DNA of 64,000 bases from Saprospiraceae bacterium (GTDB lineage Bacteria > Bacteroidota > Bacteroidia > Chitinophagales > Saprospiraceae): the NCBI GenBank assembly GCA_020630495.1, contig JAHDBH010000004.1, forward strand, positions 27,683 through 91,682, given 5' to 3'. The notes under the pieces are model-generated. The model made no database searches and was not told the origin of the DNA. It saw only the letters and a list, made by a program, of their open reading frames with translations. A program made the translations under genes and the position numbers. Of this stretch, positions 44,292 to 55,163 are shown in pieces. The first letter of the stretch is position 1. Every line of letters starts with the position of its first letter.

Positions 44292-44728
44292 ATCAAGCCA
44301 TTGTACCATTCTGTCTGGATGGTAGCATGATTGCGCCTATAGAAGCGTATGGCGTGTTCATTCCAGTCGAGTACCTGCCACTTCGCAAGCCTAGCTCCCT
44401 GTCGGAGGCTTTCGCCCAAAAACTTGTCAAATAACATCTGACCCACACCCTGATTGCGATATGATTCCTTGACTACAAAGTCTTCGAGATACATCATCTT
44501 ACCCTTCCACGTAGAGAAACTGGGGTAGAAGAGCGCCATGCCTATGATATCTGAGCCACTTTCAGCTAAGATGATCTGGAAGAGTCCTTGCTGGAATTTG
44601 TCTTGGTAGTGGGAGAGATCAGCGGTAAACTGGTCCTCGGCTTTCTCGAAGATGGCGAGTTCACGCACGAGATCATGGACGGCGGGAAGGTCTTGGGCGG
44701 AGCCCATTCTGAGAGAGATCTGCTGCAT
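44264..44728 (-). CDS. GNAT-family N-acetyltransferase (diamine acetyltransferase-like)
   Basis: A 154-residue acetyl-CoA-dependent acetyltransferase. The acetyl-CoA loop is YRNQGVGQMLFDKFL, preceded by MMYLEDFVVKES. WQVLDWNEHAIRFYRR and the end TEWYNGLIYFE are like spermidine/diamine acetyltransferases. Cytosolic. Its tail overlaps the convergent DUF6695 gene. Confidence 0.87.
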   Translation of the reverse strand: MQQISLRMGSAQDLPAVHDLVRELAIFEKAEDQFTADLSHYQDKFQQGLFQIILAESGSDIIGMALFYPSFSTWKGKMMYLEDFVVKESYRNQGVGQMLFDKFLGESLRQGARLAKWQVLDWNEHAIRFYRRNHATIQTEWYNGLIYFEEGTAL

Positions 44729-44783
44729 AGTTCAAATATCCAAAAAAAGCTAGCAGTACTGCTTAATTTGCTGGGATAAAACC

Positions 44784-44791
44784 TATCTTTG
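44784..44791 (+). promoter_or_regulatory. Candidate promoter of the ribosomal cluster, TATCTTTG
   Basis: A perfect TAnnTTTG lies 78 bases before the rpsL ATG. A TTTG (44767-44770) is present upstream but only 13 bases away, closer than usual. Confidence 0.45.
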
Positions 44792-44869
44792 CATTCCGTT
44801 TTGAAGCAGGTGAGGTAGGATACTGTGTCCAATCCACTGTGAATCACGGTTTTAGACAAATTTTCGCAT

Positions 44870-45244
44870 ATGCCGACTATCAATCAGCTGGTCAGAAAAG
44901 GCCGCAAAAAACAAGTGACTACGAGCAAAACTCGTGCACTCAATGGCTCTCCACAGAAGCGGGGTGTCTGTACACGTGTGTACACCACCACACCCAAAAA
45001 GCCTAATTCAGCTCTGAGAAAAGTAGCCAAAGTGAGATTGACCAATGGTCAAGAAGTCATCTGTTATATCCCTGGAGAAGGTCATAACCTCCAGGAACAC
45101 TCGATCGTACTCATCAGAGGTGGTCGTGTGAAGGATCTCCCAGGTGTACGATATACCATTGTCAGAGGAGCACTGGATACAGCCGGTGTCGCTGATAGAT
45201 TACAGTCACGATCAAAGTACGGCGCTAAGCGACCTAAGAAATAA
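44870..45244 (+). CDS. rpsL: Ribosomal protein uS12
   Basis: A 124-residue 30S protein at the decoding centre. [20 protein letters not shown] holds Lys43, and [12 protein letters not shown] holds Lys88 and Pro91; these are the positions where streptomycin-resistance changes occur, and the sensitive residues are present here. First gene of the cluster, five bases before rpsG. Confidence 0.98.
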   Translation: MPTINQLVRKGRKKQVTTSKTRALNGSPQKRGVCTRVYTTTPKKPNSALRKVAKVRLTNGQEVICYIPGEGHNLQEHSIVLIRGGRVKDLPGVRYTIVRGALDTAGVADRLQSRSKYGAKRPKK

Positions 45245-45249
45245 GCACC

Positions 45250-45720
45250 ATGCGTAAAAGAAAGCCAAAAAATAGAGTCCTCCTGCCAGACCCTCGGTAC
45301 AATGAGACACTGGTAACCAAATTTGTCAATAACATCATGCTAGAAGGCAAGAAGAGCACTGCTTTTACTCTCTTCTATGACGCGATGGATATCGTCAAAG
45401 AAAAGTCAGGTGAGGACGAGCTAGAGATCTGGAAAAAAGCTCTAGACAATGTTACCCCGCAGGTAGAGGTGCGCAGTAAGCGTGTAGGTGGAGCGACATT
45501 CCAGATTCCTACAGAGATACCAGCTAATCGCAAGAGAATGATCGGTATGAAATGGCTCATCAAGTTTTCGCGAGCGCGCAGCGGACGTGGATTTGCAGAG
45601 AAGCTCGCTTCAGAAGTAATGGCAGCAGCTAAAGGCGAAGGTGCTGCAGTGAAAAGAAAAGAAGATACTCACAGAATGGCAGAGTCTAATCGGGCTTTTG
45701 CACACTATAGATCAAGATAA
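45250..45720 (+). CDS. rpsG: Ribosomal protein uS7
   Basis: A 156-residue protein that nucleates the 30S head. [14 protein letters not shown] at the start, [12 protein letters not shown] in the middle and [16 protein letters not shown] at the end are the family pattern. It sits between rpsL and fusA as in the classical str operon. Confidence 0.98.
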   Translation: MRKRKPKNRVLLPDPRYNETLVTKFVNNIMLEGKKSTAFTLFYDAMDIVKEKSGEDELEIWKKALDNVTPQVEVRSKRVGGATFQIPTEIPANRKRMIGMKWLIKFSRARSGRGFAEKLASEVMAAAKGEGAAVKRKEDTHRMAESNRAFAHYRSR

Positions 45721-45738
45721 TAGACTAGCAACACAATC

Positions 45739-47874
45739 ATGGCAAAAGATCTTAAATTCACACGGAATATTGGTATAGCAGCGCACATTGATGCGGGTAA
45801 GACTACCACTACGGAGCGTGTACTTTACTATACAGGTATCAGTCACAAGATTGGTGAGGTGCATGATGGTGCCGCTACCATGGACTGGATGGAGCAAGAG
45901 CAGGAGCGTGGTATCACGATTACCTCTGCGGCCACTAAGACTTCCTGGAAGTGGAAAGATCAGGAATTTGCCATCAACATCATAGACACTCCGGGTCACG
46001 TTGACTTTACCGTGGAGGTGGAGCGCTCGCTCAGAGTACTTGATGGTACCGTAGCGCTCTTTTGCGCTGTGTCAGGCGTAGAGCCACAGTCTGAGACTGT
46101 ATGGCGCCAGGCTGATAGATACAAAGTGCCTCGCATCGGATTTGTCAATAAGATGGATCGCTCAGGTGCTGACTTCTTTAATGTTGTGAACGATGTCAAG
46201 GAAAAGCTCGGTGCTAACGCCGTGCCGCTTCAGGTGCCGATAGGAGCCGAGGAAAATTTCCGCGGTGTTGTAGATCTTATCACCAATAAGGCCATGATCT
46301 GGAATGACGCAGATATGGGTATGACCTTTGAGGAGATAGAAATCCCAGCAGATATAGCTGATAAAGTACGCGAGTGCAGAGAAAATCTACTCGAAGCAGT
46401 AGCAGAGTATGATGAGTCTCTTATGGAGAAGTACTTCGAAGATCCTGAGTCTATCAGCGAAGACGAAGTGAGAGCTGCTATCCGTGCAGCGGTGATCGAC
46501 ATGAGCATCGTCCCTATGATGTGTGGATCAGCATTTAAGAATAAAGGTGTACAGGCGATGCTTGATGCCGTATGCGCTTTCTTGCCTTCACCAATGGATA
46601 TAGAGGCCATCGAAGGTGTCAATCCTGATACCGAAGAGCCAGAACTACGCAAACCAAGCGTAGATGAGCCATTCTCCGCTCTAGCTTTTAAGATTGCGAC
46701 AGATCCATATGTTGGGCGTCTAGCATTCTTCCGTGTATACAGCGGGCGTCTAGAGGCAGGTAGTTATGTAATGAATACACGCTCTGGTACCAAAGAGAGA
46801 ATTTCTCGTATCTACCAGATGCATTCTAATAAGCAACAGCCTATCGATTTTGTAGAGGCAGGTGACATTGCCGCTGGCGTAGGTTTTAAGAATCTACGTA
46901 CTGGTGATACACTTTGTGATCTTGATAAGCAGATCGTGCTAGAAAGCATGAGTTTCCCTGATCCTGTAATTGGGGTAGCTGTAGAGCCTAAGACGCAGAA
47001 AGACCTCGATAAGCTAGGTATGGCACTTGCCAAGCTAGCGGAGGAAGATCCGACGTTTAAAGTGCGATATGATGAGGACACTAACCAGACTATTATCTCT
47101 GGCATGGGTGAGCTTCACCTGGAGATCATTGTAGATCGCCTACGCAGAGAGTTTAAGGTAGAGTGTAATCAGGGTGCTCCACAAGTAAATTATAAGGAAG
47201 CACTTACCACCTCAGTAGAACACCGCGAAAAGCTCAAGAAGCAGACGGGTGGATCTGGTCTCTTTGCAGACATGCAGTTTGAGCTAGGACCAGCTGATCC
47301 AGAATTCTTAGAGAGCGACGAGTTTAAAGATGGCAAAAAGCGTATGCAGTTTGTCAATAATATTGTCGGTGGTAGCATTCCTAGAGAGCTCATCCCATCT
47401 GTAGAAAAAGGATTCCTAGCCATGATGGACAATGGTGTCCTAGCAGGTTATGGAATCGATAGCATGAAGGTTCGTGTTTTTGATGGTAGCACGCACGCGG
47501 TAGATAGTAAGCCAATTGCCTTTGAGCTTTGCGCTAAAGAAGGATTTAAGGCTGCTGCACCGAGGTGTAAGCCCGTACTTCTAGAGCCTATGATGAATCT
47601 TGAGATCGTCACTCCAGAGGAGTATGTAGGAGCCGTGATCGGTGACCTCAACCGCCGTAGAGGAATACCTAAGAGTCAAGAGCTCCGTACAGGAGGCGCA
47701 GTATCTATCAAGGCGGATGTTCCCCTGGCAGAAATGTTTGGATACGTAACTCAGCTTAGAACACTATCATCAGGAAGAGCAAGTTCCACTATGGAGTTTG
47801 ACTCATATCGTCCAGCACCCAAGGGAATTGCCGAGGAGGTGATCGCTAAGGCTAAAGGCGAAGTAAACGCATAA
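45739..47874 (+). CDS. fusA: Elongation factor G
   Basis: A 711-residue translocation GTPase. G motifs in order: [13 protein letters not shown] (P-loop), [10 protein letters not shown] (switch), DTPGHVDFT and NKMDRSGAD. Domains II-V follow, with [14 protein letters not shown] and the C-terminal [20 protein letters not shown], in the usual length. The tuf gene that often follows in other phyla is absent here; rpsJ comes next, 39 bases on. Confidence 0.98.
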   Translation: MAKDLKFTRNIGIAAHIDAGKTTTTERVLYYTGISHKIGEVHDGAATMDWMEQEQERGITITSAATKTSWKWKDQEFAINIIDTPGHVDFTVEVERSLRVLDGTVALFCAVSGVEPQSETVWRQADRYKVPRIGFVNKMDRSGADFFNVVNDVKEKLGANAVPLQVPIGAEENFRGVVDLITNKAMIWNDADMGMTFEEIEIPADIADKVRECRENLLEAVAEYDESLMEKYFEDPESISEDEVRAAIRAAVIDMSIVPMMCGSAFKNKGVQAMLDAVCAFLPSPMDIEAIEGVNPDTEEPELRKPSVDEPFSALAFKIATDPYVGRLAFFRVYSGRLEAGSYVMNTRSGTKERISRIYQMHSNKQQPIDFVEAGDIAAGVGFKNLRTGDTLCDLDKQIVLESMSFPDPVIGVAVEPKTQKDLDKLGMALAKLAEEDPTFKVRYDEDTNQTIISGMGELHLEIIVDRLRREFKVECNQGAPQVNYKEALTTSVEHREKLKKQTGGSGLFADMQFELGPADPEFLESDEFKDGKKRMQFVNNIVGGSIPRELIPSVEKGFLAMMDNGVLAGYGIDSMKVRVFDGSTHAVDSKPIAFELCAKEGFKAAAPRCKPVLLEPMMNLEIVTPEEYVGAVIGDLNRRRGIPKSQELRTGGAVSIKADVPLAEMFGYVTQLRTLSSGRASSTMEFDSYRPAPKGIAEEVIAKAKGEVNA

Positions 47875-47913
47875 TACTCAAAAGAGAGTAACACATATTT
47901 TTGAAAAACGGTT

Positions 47914-48222
47914 ATGAATCAAAAAATCAGAATTAAGCTACGATCATACGATCACAATCTAGTAGATAAGTCTACAGAGAAGATCGTAAAAACTGTGCGC
48001 AACAGCGGTGCAGTCGTTGCTGGTCCGATTCCTCTGCCTACCGAAAAAGACATCTTCACGGTGCTGCGCTCGCCGCACGTGAATAAGAAATCTCGGGAGC
48101 AGTTTCAGTTAAGGACTCACAAGCGACTCATCGAGATCTACTCACCGACCCAAAAGACGGTGGATGCCCTGTCCAAGCTCGAATTGCCGAGTGGTGTGGA
48201 CATTCAGGTCAAGCTTGCTTGA
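47914..48222 (+). CDS. rpsJ: Ribosomal protein uS10
   Basis: A 102-residue 30S head protein. [20 protein letters not shown] at the start, then [20 protein letters not shown] and [12 protein letters not shown] are diagnostic. A 97-base gap with a hairpin separates it from rplC, one of the largest gaps in the cluster. Confidence 0.98.
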   Translation: MNQKIRIKLRSYDHNLVDKSTEKIVKTVRNSGAVVAGPIPLPTEKDIFTVLRSPHVNKKSREQFQLRTHKRLIEIYSPTQKTVDALSKLELPSGVDIQVKLA

Positions 48223-48258
48223 TCGGAGCGAATTCTACGAGAATTAATCTAAGATTTT

Positions 48259-48277
48259 CACCTGCCGCAGGCGGGTG
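48259..48277 (+). repeat. Hairpin between rpsJ and rplC
   Basis: CACCTGCC and GGCGGGTG form an eight-pair stem (one G-T) around GCA. No T-run follows. The CCTGCCGCAGG core resembles palindromes that recur between genes in Bacteroidota genomes, which is recollection rather than something tested here. Confidence 0.6.
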
Positions 48278-48319
48278 TGGTCTAGCGTATTGCAAACACA
48301 ACAAATTAAAACACACATC

Positions 48320-48940
48320 GTGAGTGGTTTAATAGGACGTAAAATAGGTATGACAAGCCTCTTCAGAGAGGACGGCACCAATGTGCCCTGTACCGTCATA
48401 GAAATACAGCCCAATGTGGTTGTACAAGTCAAATCAGAAGATAGCGACGGCTACAGTGCCGTGCAGCTTGGCTTCGGTGAGGCTAAAGTGAAGAATACAA
48501 GTAAGGCCCTCCAGGGTCACTTTGACAAAGCTAAGACTGCTCCCAAGAGGCATCTTGCAGAGTTTAGGGATTACAGCTTGGAGAAATCCGTAGGAGACCT
48601 AGTCTCCATGGATGAAGTACTCGTAGAAGGCGAGATGGTAAATATCGCTGGCACCAGTAAGGGTAAAGGTTTCCAAGGTGTGGTCAAGCGTCATGGCTTC
48701 CACGGTGTAGGAGATGCTACGCATGGTCAGCACAATCGTATGAGAGCTCCTGGATCTATAGGTGCGGCATCTTACCCTGCCAGAGTCTTTAAGGGCATGC
48801 GCATGGGTGGACGTACTGGTGGAGAGCGAGTCAAGTTGAAAAACCTCGAAGTCGTCAAGATGATGCCTGAGAAGGACCTAGTGTTGATAAAAGGTGCGGT
48901 ACCTGGCCACAAAGGCGGTATCGTGTACATAGAAAAATAA
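48320..48940 (+). CDS. rplC: Ribosomal protein uL3
   Basis: A 206-residue early-assembly 50S protein. The GTG at 48320 is chosen because the conserved N-terminus is [16 protein letters not shown]; the longer frame to 48275 adds 15 residues across the hairpin region. [17 protein letters not shown] and [17 protein letters not shown] are family motifs. Confidence 0.96.
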   Translation: MSGLIGRKIGMTSLFREDGTNVPCTVIEIQPNVVVQVKSEDSDGYSAVQLGFGEAKVKNTSKALQGHFDKAKTAPKRHLAEFRDYSLEKSVGDLVSMDEVLVEGEMVNIAGTSKGKGFQGVVKRHGFHGVGDATHGQHNRMRAPGSIGAASYPARVFKGMRMGGRTGGERVKLKNLEVVKMMPEKDLVLIKGAVPGHKGGIVYIEK

Positions 48941-48945
48941 GAGAC

Positions 48946-49569
48946 ATGAAACTCGAAGTGCATAATATCAATGGTGAAGCCACCGGCAAGTCTGTAGAGC
49001 TGTCGGATGACATCTTTGGTCAAGAGCCAAATGAGCATGCCGTATATCTCGCTGTGAAGCAGTATCTGGCTAATCAGCGTCAGGGAAATCACAAGGCAAA
49101 GGAGCGTGGTGAGATCACTGGATCTACTAAGAAGATCAAGAAGCAAAAAGGCACAGGTACAGCTCGTGCTGGTAGCATCAAGAATCCTCTATTCCGCAAG
49201 GGTGGACGTATATTCGGTCCTAGAGTTCGCGACTACGGTTTCAAACTCAATAAAAAAACCAAGCAACTCGCTCGTAGAAGTGCTCTGAGTGCCAAGGCAT
49301 CTGCCGGATCCGTAAAAGTCGTAGAAGACTTCACATTCGACGCACCAAAGACGAGTGAGTTTATCCAGATCCTCAGAAACTTTGACACCATGGGCCGTCC
49401 AGCTCTACTGGTGACAGCGGATTACGACAAGACTCTACATCTCTCTAGTAGAAATGTGAATAAGTCCGATGTAGTGAAGTACTCAGATCTCAATACCTAT
49501 CACATCATGAATAGCTGGCACATACTCATCTCTGAGAGCGCTGTCGCTAAAATGCATGAGCAGTTTTAA
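48946..49569 (+). CDS. rplD: Ribosomal protein uL4
   Basis: A 207-residue 50S protein lining the exit tunnel. The loop KKQKGTGTARAGSIKNPLFR and GGRIFGPRVRDYGFKLNKK are conserved. In E. coli L4 also represses the S10 operon; whether this happens here is unknown. Confidence 0.97.
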   Translation: MKLEVHNINGEATGKSVELSDDIFGQEPNEHAVYLAVKQYLANQRQGNHKAKERGEITGSTKKIKKQKGTGTARAGSIKNPLFRKGGRIFGPRVRDYGFKLNKKTKQLARRSALSAKASAGSVKVVEDFTFDAPKTSEFIQILRNFDTMGRPALLVTADYDKTLHLSSRNVNKSDVVKYSDLNTYHIMNSWHILISESAVAKMHEQF

Positions 49570-49580
49570 CCTAGAGGGAT

Positions 49581-49877
49581 ATGAAAAAGAACGTACTCAT
49601 AAAGCCTATTATCTCTGAGAAAGCAGAGTCACTGTCAGAAAATCTGAATCAGTATAGCTTCATCGTAGATAGAAGAGCTAATAAGGTAGAAATTAAAGAA
49701 GCTATCAAAGAGATGTTTAGCGTCGAGGTGGCAAGTGTGCGCACGATGGTGATGCCTGCTAAAGCTAAGTCGAGAAATACTCGCTCTGGTCTTGTAAAAG
49801 GAAGAGTATCATCATATAAGAAGGCAATCATCAGACTCGCCGAAGGAGAAGAAATTGATTTTTTCAGCGACATCTAA
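49581..49877 (+). CDS. rplW: Ribosomal protein uL23
   Basis: A 98-residue exit-site protein that docks trigger factor and SRP. LIKPIISEKAESLSENLNQY, VDRRANKVEIKEAIKEMF and the basic loop before GRVSSYKKAIIRLAEGEEID match the family. Confidence 0.97.
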   Translation: MKKNVLIKPIISEKAESLSENLNQYSFIVDRRANKVEIKEAIKEMFSVEVASVRTMVMPAKAKSRNTRSGLVKGRVSSYKKAIIRLAEGEEIDFFSDI

Positions 49878-49911
49878 GTAGAAGTCCTCAGAGAATAGAA
49901 AATACAAGCAA

Positions 49912-50745
49912 ATGCCTGTAAAAAAGCACAAACCAGTAAGTCCGGGTACACGTCATAGACTGAGCAATACCCACAGCGCTATCACGGCGAGCAAACCAGA
50001 GAAGAGCCTCACTCGAGGTATCAAGAACTCAGGTGGTCGTAATGCCAAAGGACGTATGACTGTCCGCAACATAGGTGGTGGTCACAAGAGACGTTATAGA
50101 GTCATAGACTTTAAGCGCGATAAAGAGGGTATGGCAGCATCAGTGCTGACCATAGAGTATGATCCCAATCGCTCAGCACATATCGCTCTCGTAGAATATA
50201 CAGACGGTGAGAAGCGCTACATCATAGCACCTAATGGTCTAGCAGTAGGTGACACAGTCCAGAGCGGATCAGGTGCCTCACCGGATCGTGGTAATAGTCT
50301 CTATCTCTCAGAGATTCCTCTGGGAACACCCATCCACGCGATCGAGATGTCACCAGGCAAAGGTGCTGCGATAGCAAGATCGGCTGGCACTTACGGCGTA
50401 CTGATGAGCCGCGAAGGCAAGTTTGCCACAGTAAAAATGCCATCAGGCGAAGTGCGCCGAATACTCCTCACGTGCAAAGCCACCATAGGTAGCACAGGTA
50501 ATGCTGACCACGGCCTAGAGGTCATGGGTAAAGCAGGTAGAAATAGATGGAAAGGTCGCAGACCCCGTGTACGTGGTGTGGCGATGAACCCAGTAGATCA
50601 CCCGATGGGTGGTGGTGAGGGTAAAGCCTCAGGTGGACACCCAAGATCACGCACGAGTGTCATGGCCAAGGGTCAGAAAACGCGTGCCAAGAAAAAAGCT
50701 AGTAATAGCATGATCATCACGAGAAGAAAGAATAAAAAACGCTAA
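49912..50745 (+). CDS. rplB: Ribosomal protein uL2
   Basis: A 277-residue protein needed for subunit joining and peptidyl transferase. [35 protein letters not shown] and the C-terminal [18 protein letters not shown] with the functional His are present. Confidence 0.98.
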   Translation: MPVKKHKPVSPGTRHRLSNTHSAITASKPEKSLTRGIKNSGGRNAKGRMTVRNIGGGHKRRYRVIDFKRDKEGMAASVLTIEYDPNRSAHIALVEYTDGEKRYIIAPNGLAVGDTVQSGSGASPDRGNSLYLSEIPLGTPIHAIEMSPGKGAAIARSAGTYGVLMSREGKFATVKMPSGEVRRILLTCKATIGSTGNADHGLEVMGKAGRNRWKGRRPRVRGVAMNPVDHPMGGGEGKASGGHPRSRTSVMAKGQKTRAKKKASNSMIITRRKNKKR

Positions 50746-50755
50746 GTAAGATATC

Positions 50756-51022
50756 ATGGCAAGATCCGTAAAAAAAGGACCATACGTCTTTCATAAACTA
50801 CTCAATAAAGTAGAGAAAGCTCAGAGTTCTCAGAAGAAAAGCGTCATTAAGACTTGGTCTCGATCATCGATGATCATTCCAGACATGGTAGGACTGACGA
50901 TAGCTGTGCACAATGGAAAATCATTTATACCAGTATTCGTCACAGAAAATATGGTAGGTCACAAGTTAGGAGAATTTGCTCCTACTCGGACATTTAGAGG
51001 TCACTCCGGTAACCGTAAATAA
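50756..51022 (+). CDS. rpsS: Ribosomal protein uS19
   Basis: An 88-residue 30S head protein. [15 protein letters not shown] at the start, [20 protein letters not shown] and [16 protein letters not shown] are diagnostic. Confidence 0.98.
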   Translation: MARSVKKGPYVFHKLLNKVEKAQSSQKKSVIKTWSRSSMIIPDMVGLTIAVHNGKSFIPVFVTENMVGHKLGEFAPTRTFRGHSGNRK

Positions 51023-51050
51023 GACAAGCAGAGACTAAAAAGAATTACAA

Positions 51051-51437
51051 ATGGAAGCTGTAGCAAAACTGAAAAATTGTCCGATGTCCGCGCGTAAGAT
51101 GCGGATGGTGGCTGATTTGATCAGGGGCAAAGAGGTCAGCGAAGCCCTCAATGTGCTTAGATTCAATACCAAAGAAGGCTCACGCTGGCTGGAGAAGCTC
51201 TTGCTCTCTGCTGTAGCTAACTGGGAGTACACCAACCAGGAATCTGCATCCGCTGATGAGCACGGACTCTTCATCAAGACAGCCATGGTCGATGAGGGAA
51301 CTATGCTCAAGAGATTCAGACCAGCTCCTCACGGTCGAGCACATCGTATCCGTAAAAGGACTAACCACGTCACACTGGTCGTAGAGAACAAGATTCCACT
51401 GAGATCAGACTCCAACTCATCAAGCGAAGAAGAATAA
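51051..51437 (+). CDS. rplV: Ribosomal protein uL22
   Basis: A 128-residue tunnel protein. [20 protein letters not shown] at the start, and [20 protein letters not shown] includes the beta-hairpin tip that contacts macrolide sites. An acidic, Ser-rich tail ([10 protein letters not shown]) is appended. The rpsC ATG follows one base later. Confidence 0.97.
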   Translation: MEAVAKLKNCPMSARKMRMVADLIRGKEVSEALNVLRFNTKEGSRWLEKLLLSAVANWEYTNQESASADEHGLFIKTAMVDEGTMLKRFRPAPHGRAHRIRKRTNHVTLVVENKIPLRSDSNSSSEEE

Positions 51438-51438
51438 C

Positions 51439-52137
51439 ATGGGACAGAAGACAAATCCAATAGGTAATAGACTCGGTATCATCAAAGGATGGGACTCTAA
51501 CTGGTACGCTGGCAAGGCATATGCTGCTAATGTAGTAGAAGACGAAAAAATCCGTAAATACCTCAGTGCTAGAATCACCAAAGGTGGAATCTCAAGAATC
51601 GTCATAGAGCGTACGCTGAAGCGAATCACTGTGACCATCCATACCAGTCGCCCAGGTATCGTCATCGGTAGAGGAGGACAAGAGGTAGATGCAATCAGAG
51701 AAGAGCTCAAGCGTCTGACGACCAAAGAAGTCCAGATCAATATCATCGAGATAAGAAAGCCAGAGCTTGACGCTGCCATAGTTGCCGAGTCAATCGCTAA
51801 GCAGATCGAAGCTCGTATCAACTATAGAAGAGCGTCCAAGATGGCCGTGCAATCAACTATGAGAGCTGGTGCCGAAGGTATCAAAATCAGAATCGCTGGA
51901 AGGCTCAATGGAGCAGAGATGGCAAGAAGAGAAGAGTATAAAGACGGTCGCGTACCTCTACATACTTTCCGCGCAGACGTAGACTACGCGCTCAAAGAAG
52001 CTCAGACCGTATATGGGAAAATCGGAGTGAAGGTGTGGATCTGCAAAGGAGAAGTACTAGGCAAGAGAGATCTATCACCTAATGCTGGTGCAGACAAGAA
52101 GGGAGGACGCCGTCGACCACAGAGAAATAAGAGATAA
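51439..52137 (+). CDS. rpsC: Ribosomal protein uS3
   Basis: A 232-residue 30S protein at the mRNA entry. [19 protein letters not shown] at the start, a KH domain with loop [10 protein letters not shown], and the C-terminal [10 protein letters not shown] are present. The basic tail [13 protein letters not shown] is usual in the phylum. A 69-base gap precedes rplP. Confidence 0.97.
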   Translation: MGQKTNPIGNRLGIIKGWDSNWYAGKAYAANVVEDEKIRKYLSARITKGGISRIVIERTLKRITVTIHTSRPGIVIGRGGQEVDAIREELKRLTTKEVQINIIEIRKPELDAAIVAESIAKQIEARINYRRASKMAVQSTMRAGAEGIKIRIAGRLNGAEMARREEYKDGRVPLHTFRADVDYALKEAQTVYGKIGVKVWICKGEVLGKRDLSPNAGADKKGGRRRPQRNKR

Positions 52138-52206
52138 ATCTAAATCGAAGATTCATATTAACTTTGCGCCACTTTTGGCGGAAGCCAACTAGAAAATAAA
52201 GCAATC

Positions 52207-52626
52207 ATGCTACAGCCAAAACGGACGAAATATCGCAAGCAGCAGAAGGGCCGCATCAAAGGAATAGCCCATCGTGGAAGCGAGATTTCTTTTGGGTCAT
52301 TTGCCCTTAAGACTATGGACTCTGGCTTTATCACCAATCGCCAGATCGAATCAGCGAGGGTTGCCCTCACTAGATTCATGAAGAGAGAGGGTAAAGTATG
52401 GATCCGGATATTTCCAGATAAGCCGATTACAGCTAAGCCGCAAGAGGTAAGGATGGGTAAGGGTAAGGGTGCTCTCAGCCATTATGTGGCAGTAGTAAAG
52501 CCTGGTCGTATCCTATTTGAGATAGACGGCGTACCAGAAGAGATTGCAAGAGAAGCCCTCAGACTAGCAGCCCAGAAGTTGCCAGTGAAGACAAAGACAA
52601 CAGTAAGAAGAGACTATCAGTCTTAA
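52207..52626 (+). CDS. rplP: Ribosomal protein uL16
   Basis: A 139-residue 50S protein near the A site. [38 protein letters not shown] and [19 protein letters not shown] match the family. Confidence 0.98.
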   Translation: MLQPKRTKYRKQQKGRIKGIAHRGSEISFGSFALKTMDSGFITNRQIESARVALTRFMKREGKVWIRIFPDKPITAKPQEVRMGKGKGALSHYVAVVKPGRILFEIDGVPEEIAREALRLAAQKLPVKTKTTVRRDYQS

Positions 52627-52641
52627 GACATACAGAAGATT

Positions 52642-52896
52642 ATGGCAACGAAGAAATTTATAGAGCTAAAAGGCTTTTCTGAAGATGAACTCAATAATGA
52701 GATCGAGCAGACAGTCAATGCTTATAACAAGCTCAAGTTTGACCATGCGGTCAAGGGCTTGGATAATCCACTCTCTCTCAGAGATATAAGGAGAGATGTA
52801 GCACGACTGCGCACGGAGCAACGTCGACGACAGATAGAAGCTATGTCAGCAGAAGAACTGGCAGGCAGAAGTAAAAAACGAGCAAGAAGAAAATAA
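52642..52896 (+). CDS. rpmC: Ribosomal protein uL29
   Basis: An 84-residue helical protein at the tunnel exit. [20 protein letters not shown] and [18 protein letters not shown] are typical. A C-terminal extension ([17 protein letters not shown]) makes it longer than the usual 60-70 residues. The rpsQ ATG follows two bases later. Confidence 0.95.
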   Translation: MATKKFIELKGFSEDELNNEIEQTVNAYNKLKFDHAVKGLDNPLSLRDIRRDVARLRTEQRRRQIEAMSAEELAGRSKKRARRK

Positions 52897-52898
52897 TC

Positions 52899-53156
52899 AT
52901 GAGCGAGAGAAATCAACGAAAGTCTCGAGTCGGTGTCGTGAGCAGCGACAAGATGAACAAGACCATCACTGTGGTGGTGGAGCGAAAATTGAAGCACCCT
53001 ATCTACGGTAAGTACTTCAAGAAGAGCAAGAAGTTTACCGCTCATGATGAGAACAACGAGTGCAATATCGGTGATCTAGTGAAGATCGCCGAGACGCGTC
53101 CTATAAGCAAGAATAAGCGATGGCGACTTCTCGAGATCATCGAGAAAGCCAAATAA
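52899..53156 (+). CDS. rpsQ: Ribosomal protein uS17
   Basis: An 85-residue OB-fold 30S protein. [40 protein letters not shown] and [20 protein letters not shown] are conserved. Confidence 0.98.
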   Translation: MSERNQRKSRVGVVSSDKMNKTITVVVERKLKHPIYGKYFKKSKKFTAHDENNECNIGDLVKIAETRPISKNKRWRLLEIIEKAK

Positions 53157-53184
53157 TTTTAATGACACTAGTCACAGCAATAAG

Positions 53185-53550
53185 ATGATACAGCAAGAAT
53201 CAAGACTCAGAGTAGCAGACAATAGCGGAGCCAAGGAAGTGGCTTGCATACGTGTGCTTGGAGGATCCAAGCGTAGATACGCTGGTGTAGGCGACATTAT
53301 CATAGTTACGGTAAAGTCAGCCTCCGCAGGTGGTATCAAGAAAGGTACCGTGTCACGTGCTGTAGTCGTCCGCACCAAGAAAGAGATAAGAAGAAAAGAT
53401 GGTAGCTACATCAGATTTGATGATAATGCTGCGGTCCTCCTCACGCCCACGGATGAGCCTAGAGGTACTCGAATCTTTGGACCAGTAGCACGTGAGCTAC
53501 GAGACAAAGATTTTATGAGAATCGTATCACTAGCTCCAGAAGTACTATAA
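53185..53550 (+). CDS. rplN: Ribosomal protein uL14
   Basis: A 121-residue 50S protein at the subunit interface. [39 protein letters not shown] and [20 protein letters not shown] are the family pattern. Confidence 0.98.
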   Translation: MIQQESRLRVADNSGAKEVACIRVLGGSKRRYAGVGDIIIVTVKSASAGGIKKGTVSRAVVVRTKKEIRRKDGSYIRFDDNAAVLLTPTDEPRGTRIFGPVARELRDKDFMRIVSLAPEVL

Positions 53551-53559
53551 TCGAGCGAC

Positions 53560-53892
53560 ATGAGCAAGAATACAGCAAATAAGAAATTTAAGATCAAAAA
53601 AGGCGATCAAGTCGTCGTCATCCGCGGGGCAAGTAAAGGCAAGTCGGGTGAGGTCAAAGACATCGTGCGAGATAAGGATCGTGTAGTAGTAGAGGGTGTC
53701 AACATCGTGAAGAAGCACCAGAAACCTACTAACAATGACCCAGGCGGAATCCAAGAAGTGGAGGCCCCTATCCATATCAGTAACGTGATGCTGCTAGATC
53801 CTAAGTCTGGAGATCCTACTAGAGTAGGTAGAAGGGTAGAGGATGGCAAGATTGTCAGATATTCAAAGAAATCAGGAAACACTATAGGCTAA
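53560..53892 (+). CDS. rplX: Ribosomal protein uL24
   Basis: A 110-residue assembly-initiator protein. A KOW motif ([20 protein letters not shown]) lies near the start, followed by [13 protein letters not shown] and [15 protein letters not shown]. Its stop shares one base with the rplE ATG (TAATG). Confidence 0.97.
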   Translation: MSKNTANKKFKIKKGDQVVVIRGASKGKSGEVKDIVRDKDRVVVEGVNIVKKHQKPTNNDPGGIQEVEAPIHISNVMLLDPKSGDPTRVGRRVEDGKIVRYSKKSGNTIG

Positions 53893-54449
53893 TGTCTTAC
53901 GTACCTAGACTACGAGAAAAATACTATAACGAGATCATTCCAGCATTGCAGGAAGAGTTCAAGTATAGCTCCATCATGCAAGTACCAGTCCTGCAAAAGA
54001 TCTGTCTCAACCAAGGTGTTGGACAGGCAAGCCAGGACAAAAAGCTGGTAGAGCATGCTCTTACTGAGATGACCATGATCACTGGACAGAAGGCTGTGCC
54101 AGTCGCTGCACGCAAGTCAGTGTCCAACTTTAAACTGCGTGAGGGCATGGTCATAGGCGCTAGATGTACCCTGCGTGCACACCGCATGTACGAGTTTCTG
54201 GATCGACTAGTGACCATATCACTACCTCGAGTGCGTGATTTCCGTGGGATTAACGATAAGAGCTTTGATGGTCGAGGTAATTACACACTCGGTATCACTG
54301 AGCAAATCATCTTCCCAGAGCTCAATCTAGACAAGATCAATCAGATCACCGGTATGGACATCACATTTGTGACAAGTGCACAGACAGATGCAGAGGCACT
54401 CAGCCTTCTTAAGCACCTAGGTCTACCTTTCAAAAATCAGAATAAATAA
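53892..54449 (+). CDS. rplE: Ribosomal protein uL5
   Basis: A 185-residue 5S-rRNA-binding protein. [40 protein letters not shown] and [19 protein letters not shown] are diagnostic. Separated from rpsN by one base. Confidence 0.98.
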   Translation: MSYVPRLREKYYNEIIPALQEEFKYSSIMQVPVLQKICLNQGVGQASQDKKLVEHALTEMTMITGQKAVPVAARKSVSNFKLREGMVIGARCTLRAHRMYEFLDRLVTISLPRVRDFRGINDKSFDGRGNYTLGITEQIIFPELNLDKINQITGMDITFVTSAQTDAEALSLLKHLGLPFKNQNK

Positions 54450-54450
54450 T

Positions 54451-54720
54451 ATGGCAAAGAAGTCAGTCATAGCACGCCAGAAGAAAAGAGAAAAGCTCGT
54501 AGCTCGCTACGCAGAATTGCGTGAACAGCTCAAGAAAGATGGAAATTGGGAAGAGCTAGATAAGCTACCTCGAAATTCTAATCCCATCCGCCTCAAAAAC
54601 AGATGCCAGCTCACTGGTCGCCCAAAAGGGTACATGAGAAAATTTGGAATCTGTCGTGTGGCTTTTCGCAAAATGGCCCTCGAAGGAAAAATACCTGGTG
54701 TCACAAAAGCCAGTTGGTAA
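54451..54720 (+). CDS. rpsN: Ribosomal protein uS14, zinc-free long form
   Basis: An 89-residue 30S head protein. [20 protein letters not shown] and the end [10 protein letters not shown] are conserved. Only two Cys remain, without the CxxC pairs of the short zinc form, so it is the zinc-independent type. Confidence 0.97.
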   Translation: MAKKSVIARQKKREKLVARYAELREQLKKDGNWEELDKLPRNSNPIRLKNRCQLTGRPKGYMRKFGICRVAFRKMALEGKIPGVTKASW

Positions 54721-54746
54721 TTACAAGAATATAGATCTCAGAGAAA

Positions 54747-55151
54747 ATGGCAGTAACAGACCCAGTAGCAGATTATCTTACCAGGATAAGAAACGCCCAG
54801 ATGGCGCGTCACAGAATAGTGGATATTCCGCTATCCAAGATGAAAGCCCGTCTGACGGAGATACTTTATAAGCAAGGATATATCTATCGCTACAAGATTG
54901 ATAAAGACGCTGGCAAAGGTGGCATCATTAAGATCGCTCTCAAGTACGACCCTAGAACAGCGCTTCCCGTCATCCGTAAAATGGAACGTATCTCCAAGCC
55001 TGGCCTACGTCAGTATAGCCCCGTAGATACCATTCCAAGTGTCATCAATGGTCTGGGTACCTGTATCATGTCTACCTCCAAAGGTGTGATGACTGGCAAG
55101 CAAGCAAAAAGAGAAAACGTGGGTGGAGAAGTACTTTGTTTCATCTACTAA
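54747..55151 (+). CDS. rpsH: Ribosomal protein uS8
   Basis: A 134-residue 30S protein. VADYLTRIRNAQMARHRIVD, YDPRTALPVIRKMERISKPG and the C-terminal STSKGVMTGKQAKRENVGGE are family signatures. In E. coli S8 represses the spc operon; that control is not shown here. Confidence 0.98.
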   Translation: MAVTDPVADYLTRIRNAQMARHRIVDIPLSKMKARLTEILYKQGYIYRYKIDKDAGKGGIIKIALKYDPRTALPVIRKMERISKPGLRQYSPVDTIPSVINGLGTCIMSTSKGVMTGKQAKRENVGGEVLCFIY

Positions 55152-55163
55152 GAGCAAGATATC

